Assembly (NCBI RefSeq): GCF_001907195.1
Contig: NZ_LVWA01000002.1
Span: 186,001 to 250,000, forward strand
Direction of reading: 5' to 3'
DNA from: Pontibacter flavimaris
GTDB taxonomy: Bacteria; Bacteroidota; Bacteroidia; Cytophagales; Hymenobacteraceae
DNA: 64,000 bases
Made by a program: the position numbers and the translations under genes. Positions 54,637 to 63,921 of the stretch are shown one piece after another (the first letter of the stretch is position 1; each line of letters begins with the position of its first letter). Under the pieces are notes generated by a model. The model worked only from the letters and a program-made list of their open reading frames with translations. It searched no databases and was not told the DNA's origin.

Positions 54637-55539
54637 CTACTCGCTCACTTTCTTCTTGGATCGCTTCACGGGCAGCTTCTCCACGTACTCTATGATCTTA
54701 CCGGCGATGTCTTTGCTGGTGGCCTTCTCGATGCCCTCCAGCCCGGGCGAGGAGTTTACCTCCAGAATAAGCGGCCCGCGCTTGGACTGCAGCATGTCCA
54801 CGCCGGCGATGCTAAGGCCCAGCGACTTGGCAGCTAGTAGGGCGGCGGCCTTCTCCTGCCGGCTCAACCGGATGAGCTGGGCCTTGCCCCCGCGGTGCAG
54901 GTTGGAGCGGAACTCGCCCTCCTTGCCCTGGCGCTTCATGGCCCCCACTACCTCCCCGTTCACGATAAAGGCACGGATGTCGGCGCCTCCGGCCTCGGAG
55001 ATGAATTCCTGCACGATAATGCGTGCCTTCAGGTTATGGAACGCCTCGATTACGGACTCAGCGGCCTTGCGCGTCTCGGCCAGCACCACACCCAGCCCTT
55101 GAGTGCCCTCCAGCAACTTGATTACCAGCGGCGCGCCGCCCACTTCCTTCACCAGTCCTGAGGTTTCCTTGGAGTAATTGGTAAAGGCTGTCTTGGGCAG
55201 GCCCAGGCCGGCGCGGCCCAGTATCTGCATCGAGCGGAGCTTGTCGCGGGAGCGCACGATGGCTTGGGAATCCACCGCGCTCTTCACTTTCATCATCTCA
55301 AACTGGCGCACCACGGCCGTGCCGTAAAAGGTAACCGAGGCCCCGATGCGCGGGATAATGGCATCCACATCGGTCAGGCGCTCGCCTTTGTAGAGGATGT
55401 GCGGATCACCCTGCTCTATCACCAGGTCGCAGCGCAGGTGGTCCAGAACAACGGCCTGGTGCCCCCGCTGTTCTGCTGCCTCCACCAAACGGCGGGTAGA
55501 GTATAGCTTTGGGTTGCGGGAGAGAATAGCAATTTTCAT
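54637..55539 (-). CDS. rimK: RimK-family alpha-L-glutamate ligase (ATP-grasp)
   Basis: A 300-aa ATP-grasp ligase. The N-terminal pre-ATP-grasp domain has [10 protein letters not shown] and [12 protein letters not shown]; the ATP-grasp core has [17 protein letters not shown], the QEFI hinge, [27 protein letters not shown] and the metal-binding [14 protein letters not shown]. coli RimK adds glutamates to ribosomal protein S6; other RimK-like ligases make poly-glutamate or peptide cofactors. The basic tail ([10 protein letters not shown]) is outside the core. It lies between the retropepsin-like and aspartoacylase-like genes. Confidence 0.93.
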   Translation of the reverse strand: MKIAILSRNPKLYSTRRLVEAAEQRGHQAVVLDHLRCDLVIEQGDPHILYKGERLTDVDAIIPRIGASVTFYGTAVVRQFEMMKVKSAVDSQAIVRSRDKLRSMQILGRAGLGLPKTAFTNYSKETSGLVKEVGGAPLVIKLLEGTQGLGVVLAETRKAAESVIEAFHNLKARIIVQEFISEAGGADIRAFIVNGEVVGAMKRQGKEGEFRSNLHRGGKAQLIRLSRQEKAAALLAAKSLGLSIAGVDMLQSKRGPLILEVNSSPGLEGIEKATSKDIAGKIIEYVEKLPVKRSKKKVSE

Positions 55540-55548
55540 AAATGCTCT

Positions 55549-56031
55549 TTATTTCTGTTTGTGTTTGATCTTATACTTGTGGGCCAGGTACTTCTTGGCT
55601 ACATCCACCGTGAAGCGGCCCTGCAGCAGTTTCCTGCCTATCAGCACGGGGTATTTCATGTCGCTGCGGTCGGAGAGCGAGAACTCAGCCTCGATCTCCT
55701 CCTCAAAAATCTTGATCCTGGTACGGATCACGTAGCGCTCCTGCCGCTCCCCTATCGAGCTTTTTATCTCGCGCAGGTCGTACTCGGTAAACTCCAGCTT
55801 TTTGTGGTTGTACTGCGGATGCGAGGGGTCCAGCAGGTCCAGGGCGATGACTTTGGTGCCATCCGGGCGCACCTCCTCATGGATATCGGAGCAGTGGATG
55901 GCGGAAGTATAGGCGCCGGTGTCTACCTTGGCTTCTATCTCCTCGATATCAAGGCCCGGGAAGGAGACCAGCTCGCGCCGCCCGATCAGCTTTTTTTCCG
56001 GCTTGGGTTTGTTGTGTTTTTCCTCTCTCAT
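55549..56031 (-). CDS. RimK-associated retropepsin-like protease (PF05618 type)
   Basis: A 160-aa protein of the family called ATP-dependent zinc protease or RimB-like. The active-site-like motif is KVDTGAYTSAIHC (about residues 34-46), the DTGA of retropepsins, followed by RKLLQGRFTVDVAKKYL at the end. In Pseudomonas, RimB works with RimK in S6 glutamylation. Its gene is first in the operon, 9 bp before rimK. The N-terminal 15 residues are very basic. Confidence 0.88.
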   Translation of the reverse strand: MREEKHNKPKPEKKLIGRRELVSFPGLDIEEIEAKVDTGAYTSAIHCSDIHEEVRPDGTKVIALDLLDPSHPQYNHKKLEFTEYDLREIKSSIGERQERYVIRTRIKIFEEEIEAEFSLSDRSDMKYPVLIGRKLLQGRFTVDVAKKYLAHKYKIKHKQK

Positions 56032-56149
56032 CAGCGGTTAAAGATAGTGCGATAATCACGACTTATGCACTACCCCTTATGAAATTAAACAAAGTATAAT
56101 ACCGGCTTTTTGGTTCACGGCAGCAGCTGTTTTATACTTTATACTCCTG

Positions 56150-56859
56150 ATTTTACCCCCTCCCTCCGCTGGCGCAGCTCTTTATACTTGTGGCTTAGTA
56201 AGAGGTTGTGTCTGGAACTTGACTGGCTTAGAAAGTCATAATTTATACTTGCTGCTTTACTTTTATACTTCTGCTGGCGCAAGCGTCCGCTTGTGCCTTT
56301 CCTGCTTTGCTCATACTTCTGCTGGCGCGAGTTTGCAACCCGTGTCCTACTATGGCGTTGGGTTTGCAACCCGACTGGCTCACAGGTTTATACTTTTATA
56401 CTTCGGCCATACTTCCATGAGCCGCTGCTTCCTGCAACTTGATCCAAGCTAACTTTTCCAAACCACCGCTGACCCTCTAGTTCCCACAAGCCTACCGTTC
56501 CATCTCTGGCTTTGGTGCTCTCAAGCCCGAGAGGGCTCGTCCTTTGGCATCGCGCTGTGTTCCCTTCCTTTGCTACCCTTCGGTCGCAATGCCCTTACGG
56601 GCACCGGAATCTCACAAGGCGCTCAACCCAAGGACTGGGATCAGTTCGATAGCTTCTGCTATACAACAGGAACCAAAGTGTCCCCTTGAGGGGACTATAG
56701 GGGTGTTTATACTTTGACTATGAAACGTATACTTCAGCCAAAGTAACTGCAGGCTCCCCTCCTTGGCTAAGGAGGGGTAGGGGTGGTTGGACCCGGTACT
56801 GCAAAACTCCCTCCCCTGTTCTGGGGGTAGGGGCCCTCTATAAAAGGGCTGGGGTGGGG
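56150..56859. repeat. Composite repeat island 6 (reverse orientation)
   Basis: About 710 bp without a gene. From the left: hairpins CAAGCGTCCGCTTG (56280-56293) and GTTGGGTTTGCAACCCGAC (56357-56375) with several TATACTT copies, the reversed 234-bp element (56420-56653), the CCCCTTGAGGGG module (about 56675-56700), then CCCCTCC modules. The last module touches the restored stop codon of the sorbosone-dehydrogenase-like gene. Confidence 0.85.
56420..56653 (-). repeat. 234-bp dispersed element, copy F (core type 2)
   Basis: A reversed copy whose core matches copy C: the GCCCTTACGGGC hairpin and GCTACCCTTCGGTCGCAATG. Copies C and F are 38 kb apart and are closer to each other than to the type 1 copies. 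Confidence 0.85.
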
Positions 56860-58064
<1,205 letters not shown>

Positions 58065-58177
58065 GTATAGCAGGTTTTATTCAGAGGATTTACACGCTGT
58101 GGCACAGGCCAGGCAACGCTCACGGTACGTATACTCCTGTAAAGGCACAATGTTTAAGCATCCGGCAGGGCAGGTAA

Positions 58178-58720
58178 ATGGGGAAGTATAAAATATTTTT
58201 CGGGATGATAGCAGGGGCTCTGATAACGGTCACGCCCGTCGCGGCACAGGACCCGGACTCGCTGGAAGTACAGCGGCAGGAGCATAACCAGCAGGCTGGC
58301 ACCGAAAACCTGGAAACCCTGGCACTGCTGCTGCACCAGGCGCTGCAGACCAACAACCCGGAACTGCTGCGCCGGCACTTGGTTGATAAGCGGGTATATG
58401 ACAAATTGATGCAGCTCGGCACCGCCCCGGTTCGGGAATCGCTCCTGCTCTACTCCCCCACCGATTTGCAGCTGGATTTCCAGCAGGATTTCGGGCAGGT
58501 GATGCAGGATGGCGCGACGCTGGAGGTGGACTGGCCCACAACATCCATCAAGGAAACCATCGTCGCCGATACGCCTCCTACCCGCAACGCAGTCATTTTC
58601 CCGGCGCAGCTGCACCTGAACTCAAGTTCGGGCCTGCCGTTCCAGGTGCATTTCACCACCGCCCGCCTCGACGGCCGCTATTACCTGCTGCCCCCGCTGC
58701 GCCTTTCCGAAGAGCTCTGA
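58178..58720 (+). CDS. Exported protein of unknown function
   Basis: A 180-aa protein with a signal peptide (MGKYKIFFGMIAGALITV, cleavage after VAAQ). The mature part is Gln/Leu-rich helices first (LALLLHQALQTNNPELLRRH), then a beta-rich half. No motif is recognised. It is divergent from the sorbosone-dehydrogenase-like gene and convergent with the hydrolase gene. Confidence 0.7.
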   Translation: MGKYKIFFGMIAGALITVTPVAAQDPDSLEVQRQEHNQQAGTENLETLALLLHQALQTNNPELLRRHLVDKRVYDKLMQLGTAPVRESLLLYSPTDLQLDFQQDFGQVMQDGATLEVDWPTTSIKETIVADTPPTRNAVIFPAQLHLNSSSGLPFQVHFTTARLDGRYYLLPPLRLSEEL

Positions 58721-58782
58721 ACAAGAAGAACACAATCGGACGTTTGCGCCAGGAGAAGCGTTGTTATACTTGTAAGTATACT

Positions 58783-59595
58783 TTAGTCTGAGTCTGAGGT
58801 GCGCTTTTTGTGCAGCAGCTCCGCCACCTCCTGCAGCAGGTGCGAATGGCCTGTTTTAAGGACCACCAGCTCGCCGTTGTGCAGGGCATCCATAAACACA
58901 GCCACCCGCTTGGGGGAGATGATTTCGTCATACTCGCCCAGGAACATGATGACCGGCACGTTATACTTGTTGAGCAGCTGCACGATTTGGCGGATGTCGA
59001 AATTCAGGTCGCGGAAGCCGATCCAGCTACGGTACACGCGCAGGCGCTTGGGCATGCTGTCCATCTGGTAGTGGGCGAAGCGGATCAGGCTCTTGTGCAC
59101 CAGGTTATACTTATGCAGCACCCGGAGCATCCCAAAAAAGAACTCCGGCTTTACCACAGTGCGCTTAAAGAGCTGCTGCAGCCAGCCGGGGTAGGTGGCA
59201 ATGTTGTACCAGAAGCTCGTCTTGATGCCATCCGGCGCGATGAGGAAAAGTTCGCGGATGCGCTCGGGCATGCACTCTACCAGCGTGAGGGCGAACTTGC
59301 CGCCCATGCTAAAGCCCATCAGTGAGAACTCCTCTATCCCCCGCTCCTCCAGAAAACGCTCAATAAAGCCCTTTAGAAACTCCTTGGTGAGCGGCATGTC
59401 GTGCTTGTGCAGGTGGCTGCGCCCATGAAAGAACAGGTCGAAAGCGTAAATCGTGTAATCGCCGCCCAGCGCTTTCTCCATCGGCAGGTAGTAGCCGCTG
59501 CTCTGCCCGTAGCCATGGAAGGCCAGCATAACCCGGCGCCCGTGCCCAATCACACGGTAATGCAGCTTCGATTTATCCTGGATGAGGGAAGGCAA
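58783..59595 (-). CDS. Alpha/beta hydrolase
   Basis: A 270-aa cytoplasmic alpha/beta-hydrolase. The nucleophile elbow is GFSMGG with Ser96; HGYGQSSGYY at residues 27-36 forms the oxyanion-hole region; Asp223 (LGEYDEI) and His250 (KTGHSH) complete a triad. The length fits small esterase-type or peptidase-type members. The substrate is unknown. The stop codon lies at the AAGTATACTT palindrome (58774-58783). Confidence 0.88.
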   Translation of the reverse strand: MPSLIQDKSKLHYRVIGHGRRVMLAFHGYGQSSGYYLPMEKALGGDYTIYAFDLFFHGRSHLHKHDMPLTKEFLKGFIERFLEERGIEEFSLMGFSMGGKFALTLVECMPERIRELFLIAPDGIKTSFWYNIATYPGWLQQLFKRTVVKPEFFFGMLRVLHKYNLVHKSLIRFAHYQMDSMPKRLRVYRSWIGFRDLNFDIRQIVQLLNKYNVPVIMFLGEYDEIISPKRVAVFMDALHNGELVVLKTGHSHLLQEVAELLHKKRTSDSD

Positions 59596-59598
59596 GTG

Positions 59599-59786
59599 GA
59601 GTTAGAAAGTTAGAAGGTTAAAAAGTTAGAAAGTGATGAAAAGTTGTGATTTATACTTCCCCATACTACGCAGCTCATACTTCCTGTCTTATACTCTATG
59701 CATTATACTTGAGATTTCAACTTATCGCCCCTTAAGCCCCTGTAACTTTCTAACCTTTTAACCTTCTAACTTTCTAACTTTCTAAA
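59599..59786. repeat. Inverted GTTAGAAAG iteron arms
   Basis: The left arm (59599-59633) iterates GTTAGAAAG about every ten bases; the right arm (about 59741-59786) iterates CTTTCTAAC and is its reverse complement over about 35 bp. They can form a long stem in any transcript of this interval. The 107 bp between them hold three CATACTT or TATACTT words. The right arm overlaps the end of the DUF502 gene by a few bases. Confidence 0.8.
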
Positions 59787-60324
59787 GTTTCGATACGCCG
59801 CCGGAGACGATGAACTTCATCACCTCGGAGCTGGGCAGGTCGATATAGGTAACATTTCGTTTGGGCACCAGGAACAGCTCGCCGGAGAAATTGTAGGAGT
59901 GCGGAAAGTATACCGCCACTTTGTCTTCCACGTTCAGCTGCAGCAGCACATCCTGCGTCACGAAGCCCAGCTTGTGATTTTCGCAGTCCTCGGACATCTT
60001 CACCATCACGGGGCGGTTAAACTTCTGGTTGTCGCCCACAAAGGCGTCGAACAGATCTTTTATACTGGAGTAGATGATGCTTACCAGCGGCACCTTGTGC
60101 ACCAGCGTCTCCACGGCCACCAGGAAAGGCCGCACAAAAAACGACGAGCCGATAAAGCCCACCAGCGTCAGCAGCAGCACCATCAGCAGAATGCCCAGGC
60201 CCGGTATGCCCAGGTCGAAGATACTATCAAGCCAGTCGATGATCCCCACCACGATGAACACGGTGATGGCGATGGGGGCGATGATCAGGAGGCCATTTAA
60301 AAAATAGCGGATAAGGGTTCTCAT
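59782..60324 (-). CDS. DUF502 family membrane protein
   Basis: A 180-aa protein started at 60324 (MRTLIRYFLNG) because upstream residues are not membrane-like and lie in the terminator of the next gene. Two membrane helices (about 8-30 and 45-70) flank a short loop, then a soluble domain with KVPLVSIIYSSIKDLFDAF and VAVYFPHSYNFSGELFLVPK. This is the DUF502 pattern. The function is unknown; plant relatives are chloroplast-envelope COV-like proteins. Confidence 0.9.
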   Translation of the reverse strand: MRTLIRYFLNGLLIIAPIAITVFIVVGIIDWLDSIFDLGIPGLGILLMVLLLTLVGFIGSSFFVRPFLVAVETLVHKVPLVSIIYSSIKDLFDAFVGDNQKFNRPVMVKMSEDCENHKLGFVTQDVLLQLNVEDKVAVYFPHSYNFSGELFLVPKRNVTYIDLPSSEVMKFIVSGGVSKL

Positions 60325-60344
60325 GTTGTTCTGTGCATAAAAAA

Positions 60345-60364
60345 GGCTTTGCCGAAGCAAAGCC
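60345..60364 (-). terminator. Terminator of the cmk-ispH operon
   Basis: An 8-bp stem (GGCTTTGC / GCAAAGCC) with a CGAA tetraloop, followed on the minus strand by T-rich DNA. It lies 38 bp after the ispH stop and before the DUF502 start. Confidence 0.8.
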
Positions 60365-60402
60365 CAAATTAGCAAAAAGCTTTTATAGTGAATTGCTAAT
60401 AT

Positions 60403-61296
60403 TTATACCTGCTCTGCCTCAAAGGCGCTTATTCCGGCCGCTACCTGCTCCATCAGCCACATGGGCGTGGAGGTAGCCCCGCAAATACCCACGCTACTGG
60501 CTGCGTCAAACCACTCGCGCTGCAGTTCCTCCTCGTTCTCGACAAAGTAGCTGTTGGGGTTATGCTGCTTACATACGCTATATAGCGCCTTTCCGTTGGA
60601 GCTTTTCTTGCCGCTTACAAACACGATCACGTCGTGCTCGGTGGAGAACCTGGCCAGCTGCGGCTCACGGTTCGACACCTGGCGGCAGATGCTGTCGTTG
60701 GCATCAAAGCCCGGCACTATCTTGCTGTCCTGGTTGGCCTGCTGCAGGCGTTCCTCAATCAGCGATTTGATATGGTAAAAGCCCTTGGTGCTCTTGGTGG
60801 TCTGGCTGAAAAGGGTAACCGGGCGCGTGAAGTCAATCTTCTCCAGGTCCTCCTCCGTGGTTACGATAATGGCCTCGTCGCGGGTCTGGCCCGCCAGGCC
60901 GATCACCTCCGCGTGCCCCACCTGGCCGTAGATCACCACCTGCGCATCCTTGGGCTTACCCGAGTCGAAGGCGTGCTTTACACGGTTCTGCAACTTCAGC
61001 ACCACCGGGCAGGAGGCATCAATCAGCTCAATGTTATTCTCCAGGGCCAGTTTATAGGTTTCCGGCGGCTCGCCGTGGGCACGAATCAGCACCTTGCAGT
61101 CGCGCAGCTCCTTGAGCTGGTCGCGGTCTATGATCCGAAGCCCTTTTTGGTAGAGGCGCTTCACCTCCATGCTGTTATGCACAATGTCGCCGAGGCAGTA
61201 TAGCTCGTCGCAGGTTTCCATCTCATCCTCGGCCATCTGGATGGCGAACTCTACGCCGAAGCAGTAGCCGGAATTCTTGTCTATGGTTACGTTCAT
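60403..61296 (-). CDS. ispH: IspH, 4-hydroxy-3-methylbut-2-enyl diphosphate reductase
   Basis: A 297-aa iron-sulfur enzyme that makes isopentenyl and dimethylallyl diphosphate in the last step of the MEP isoprenoid pathway. Start at 61296 (MNVTIDKNSGYCFG). The cluster ligands are Cys12, Cys96 (DASCPVV) and Cys204 (DSICRQ). Substrate residues are His40 (VHNS), His74 (AHGE), His128 and Glu130 (GHAEV), and the serine pair in SGKKSSNGK. It lies 10 bp after cmk in the same operon, a common pairing in this phylum. Confidence 0.95.
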   Translation of the reverse strand: MNVTIDKNSGYCFGVEFAIQMAEDEMETCDELYCLGDIVHNSMEVKRLYQKGLRIIDRDQLKELRDCKVLIRAHGEPPETYKLALENNIELIDASCPVVLKLQNRVKHAFDSGKPKDAQVVIYGQVGHAEVIGLAGQTRDEAIIVTTEEDLEKIDFTRPVTLFSQTTKSTKGFYHIKSLIEERLQQANQDSKIVPGFDANDSICRQVSNREPQLARFSTEHDVIVFVSGKKSSNGKALYSVCKQHNPNSYFVENEEELQREWFDAASSVGICGATSTPMWLMEQVAAGISAFEAEQV

Positions 61297-61306
61297 TTCT
61301 CTAGCA

Positions 61307-62011
61307 TCAGTTTTGTTGCGCGGCATACTCGTTCCGGAGCAGCTGCGCTGTTGCATGTTCTATCACAAACTCCACCTGCTCATCTATTGTCATGTGCGAG
61401 GTGTCGAGCAGGTGCGCGTCCTCCGCCTGGCGAAGCGGGCTCTCGGCGCGCGTCGAGTCGATGTGGTCGCGCTTCAGCAGGTTTTCCCGTATCTCGTCAA
61501 AGTTCACCAGTTGCTTCTTGGCCAGCAGCTCGTCCTGGCGGCGCCTGGTGCGGGTATCCACATCGGCGGTCATAAAGATCTTCACCTCCGCGTCCGGGAA
61601 AACGGCTGTGCCGATATCGCGGCCATCCATCACCACCCCACGCTTGCGCCCCATCTTCTGCTGCTGGGCCACCATGGCGCGGCGCACTTCCGGTATCACG
61701 CTCACCTCGCTCACCATGTCGGAGATGTACATCTTACGGATCTCATCCTCCACGTTCAGGCCGTTCAGGTATACTTCGTTGCGTTTTGTCTTTGGGTTGT
61801 AATGAAACTCGATTTCTATCTCATGAAGCGCCTCTTTTATCTCCCTGGGGTTGGTAAGCGAAATATGATGGTTCAGGAAGTGTAGTGTAACCGCCCGGTA
61901 CATGGCGCCGGTATCTATATAAGCATAACCAAGTTCGGCAGCTACAAGTTTGGCCGTGGTGCTCTTGCCGCATGAGGAGTATCCGTCGAGCGCGATTACG
62001 ATTTTCTTCAT
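61307..62011 (-). CDS. cmk: Cytidylate kinase
   Basis: A 234-aa nucleoside monophosphate kinase that phosphorylates CMP and dCMP. The P-loop is GYSSCGKSTT (residues 10-19). The CMP-binding region has YIDTGAMYRAVTL, VVMDGRDIGTAVFPDA and DSTRAESPL, and the LID has RRRQDELLAK. Length is normal. It starts 24 bp after the small lipoprotein gene and is followed by ispH. Confidence 0.96.
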   Translation of the reverse strand: MKKIVIALDGYSSCGKSTTAKLVAAELGYAYIDTGAMYRAVTLHFLNHHISLTNPREIKEALHEIEIEFHYNPKTKRNEVYLNGLNVEDEIRKMYISDMVSEVSVIPEVRRAMVAQQQKMGRKRGVVMDGRDIGTAVFPDAEVKIFMTADVDTRTRRRQDELLAKKQLVNFDEIRENLLKRDHIDSTRAESPLRQAEDAHLLDTSHMTIDEQVEFVIEHATAQLLRNEYAAQQN

Positions 62012-62035
62012 AACAGGGGAATCAAAAAAAAGGGA

Positions 62036-62191
62036 TTAGTTGGAGTCGCAGGGGCAGGGTACGTTGCCGCTTTTGCTTTTCTTCATGTATTTAGCCGTTT
62101 TTTTCTGCTGAGGGGTTTTGCCGGAGCAGCCCGCCAGCGTGCCGGTGGCCAGGAAGCCCGCTAATACGATATAGGAAATTAACTTTCTCAA
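62036..62191 (-). CDS. 51-aa lipoprotein with a TTG start
   Basis: A small gene read from the gap before cmk. Starting at a TTG (62189-62191) it reads MRKLISYIVLAGFLATGT, then LAGC with lipidated Cys22, a basic stretch (KKTAKYMKKSKSG) and a C-terminal CPCDSN before TAA. A candidate -7 box TATATTTG lies 18 bp upstream on the minus strand. It is first in the operon with cmk and ispH, with a 24-bp gap. No in-frame ATG fits the signal peptide. Confidence 0.65.
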   Translation of the reverse strand: MRKLISYIVLAGFLATGTLAGCSGKTPQQKKTAKYMKKSKSGNVPCPCDSN

Positions 62192-62208
62192 AGCGACTGA
62201 ATTTGATG

Positions 62209-62216
62209 CAAATATA
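62209..62216 (-). promoter_or_regulatory. Candidate -7 box (TATATTTG) for the lipoprotein-cmk-ispH operon
   Basis: On the minus strand this reads TATATTTG, an exact match to TAnnTTTG, 17 bp before the TTG start. A -33 TTG at the normal spacing is not seen, so support is partial. The short distance would leave a very short leader. Confidence 0.45.
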
Positions 62217-62280
62217 AGGTAATTTGCCGGTTTAAGCCCACCTAACAGCGGGCAAATTTAAGTTCTAATCGATACAACCC

Positions 62281-63921
62281 ATGCAAACTGATCATACTGT
62301 TTCCGGACACATCATCGACATCCACAACCAGGAGATTTTCCAGGGCACGGTTCATGTGTCAAACGGCCGCATTTCTAAAATAGTTCGTGAGGCCACCTCC
62401 GGCACCAATTACATTCTGCCGGGATTTGTGGATGCCCACGTGCACGTGGAGAGCTCTATGCTGGTGCCATCCGAGTTCGCGCGGCTGGCTGTACCGCATG
62501 GTACCGTAGCCACCGTATCGGACCCGCACGAGATCGGCAACGTACTGGGGATAAAGGGCGTGGAGTACATGATCGAGAACGGAAAAAAAGTACCATTTAA
62601 GTTCTACTTCGGCGCTCCGTCCTGTGTTCCGGCCACGCCTTTCGAAACCGCCGGCGCAGAGATAACGGCCGCCGACATCGAGAAATTATTCCAGCGCGAG
62701 GAGGTAAAGTATCTGGCCGAGATGATGAACTGGCCCGGCGTGCTCAGCCGCAACCCGCAGGTGATGGAGAAGATCGAACTGGCCCAAAAGTATGGCAAAG
62801 CCGTGGACGGCCACGCGCCCGGGCTGCGGGGCGAGCAGGCAAAGCTGTACGCCTCGGCCGGCATCACCACCGACCACGAGTGCTTCACGGCCGAGGAGGC
62901 CCTGGACAAACTGGCCGTGGGCATGAAGATCCTCATCCGCGAGGGCAGCGCCGCGAAGAACTTCGAAGCCCTGATCCCTTTGCTGCCGGAGCACTATCAA
63001 AACACCATGTTCTGCTCCGACGATAAGCACCCTGATAACTTAGTGGAGGGCCACATCAACCTGCTGGTAAAACGTGCGCTGGCCAAGGGCAACGATCTGT
63101 TTCAGGTGCTGCAGGCGGCCTGCGTGAACCCGGTGGAGCATTACAAACTGGAGGTAGGCCTGTTGCGCGAGGGCGATGAAGCCGATTTTATACTTATCGA
63201 CAACCTAGACAGCTTTAACGTGCTGGCTACTTACATCAACGGCGAACGGGTGGCGGAGAACGGCAGATCCAACATACCCTTCACACCGGGCGAGGAGATC
63301 AACAACTTTGACACGGACGCGAAGGTGGCGCAGCAGTTTGAGGTGCCGGTTGGCGACGCGACCAAGATCCGGGTGATTGAAGCCTTTGACGGGCAGCTGA
63401 TCACCAGGCAAGTATGGGCGACGCCGCGCGTGGAGAATGGATTTATACTTTCGGACGTGGCGCAGGATGTGCTCAAGATCGCCGTGGTGAACCGCTACCA
63501 GAACGCCCTCCCGGCTGTGGCCTTTATCAAGAATGTGGGGTTGAAAGAAGGTGCCATCGCCTCCTCTGTGGGCCACGACTCGCACAACATCATCGCTGTG
63601 GGGGTGGATGACGAAAGTATAGCCCGGGCTGTGAATCTGATCATCGGGGCAAAGGGCGGTGTGGCTGCTGTGCGGAAGAATGAGGAGCAACTGCTGCCGC
63701 TGCCGGTGGCCGGCATCATGTCGGCCCAGGACGGGTACAAGGTGGCGGAGGCCTACGCGGCCATAGACCGTATGAGCAAGGAAATGGGCAGCACGCTGGC
63801 CTCGCCCTTCATGACGCTCTCGTTTATGGCCCTGCTCGTTATCCCCTCGCTCAAGCTCAGCGACCAGGGACTTTTCGATGGCGACACGTTCCAGTTCGTG
63901 CCGGTGGCGGAGAAAGTTTAG
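62281..63921 (+). CDS. ade: Adenine deaminase
   Basis: A 546-aa amidohydrolase that converts adenine to hypoxanthine in purine salvage. The metal-binding motif is [10 protein letters not shown] (His53, His55), followed by [33 protein letters not shown] and [12 protein letters not shown], all conserved in the family. The C-terminal Ade domain has [20 protein letters not shown]. The length is close to that of B. subtilis Ade. It is divergent from the cmk operon. Three heptamers lie within the frame. Confidence 0.95.
   Translation: MQTDHTVSGHIIDIHNQEIFQGTVHVSNGRISKIVREATSGTNYILPGFVDAHVHVESSMLVPSEFARLAVPHGTVATVSDPHEIGNVLGIKGVEYMIENGKKVPFKFYFGAPSCVPATPFETAGAEITAADIEKLFQREEVKYLAEMMNWPGVLSRNPQVMEKIELAQKYGKAVDGHAPGLRGEQAKLYASAGITTDHECFTAEEALDKLAVGMKILIREGSAAKNFEALIPLLPEHYQNTMFCSDDKHPDNLVEGHINLLVKRALAKGNDLFQVLQAACVNPVEHYKLEVGLLREGDEADFILIDNLDSFNVLATYINGERVAENGRSNIPFTPGEEINNFDTDAKVAQQFEVPVGDATKIRVIEAFDGQLITRQVWATPRVENGFILSDVAQDVLKIAVVNRYQNALPAVAFIKNVGLKEGAIASSVGHDSHNIIAVGVDDESIARAVNLIIGAKGGVAAVRKNEEQLLPLPVAGIMSAQDGYKVAEAYAAIDRMSKEMGSTLASPFMTLSFMALLVIPSLKLSDQGLFDGDTFQFVPVAEKV

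Noticed and set aside
11240..56859. Islands as CRISPR arrays
   Set aside because: There is no regular repeat-spacer spacing, the modules differ in length and order by orientation, and no cas gene is present.
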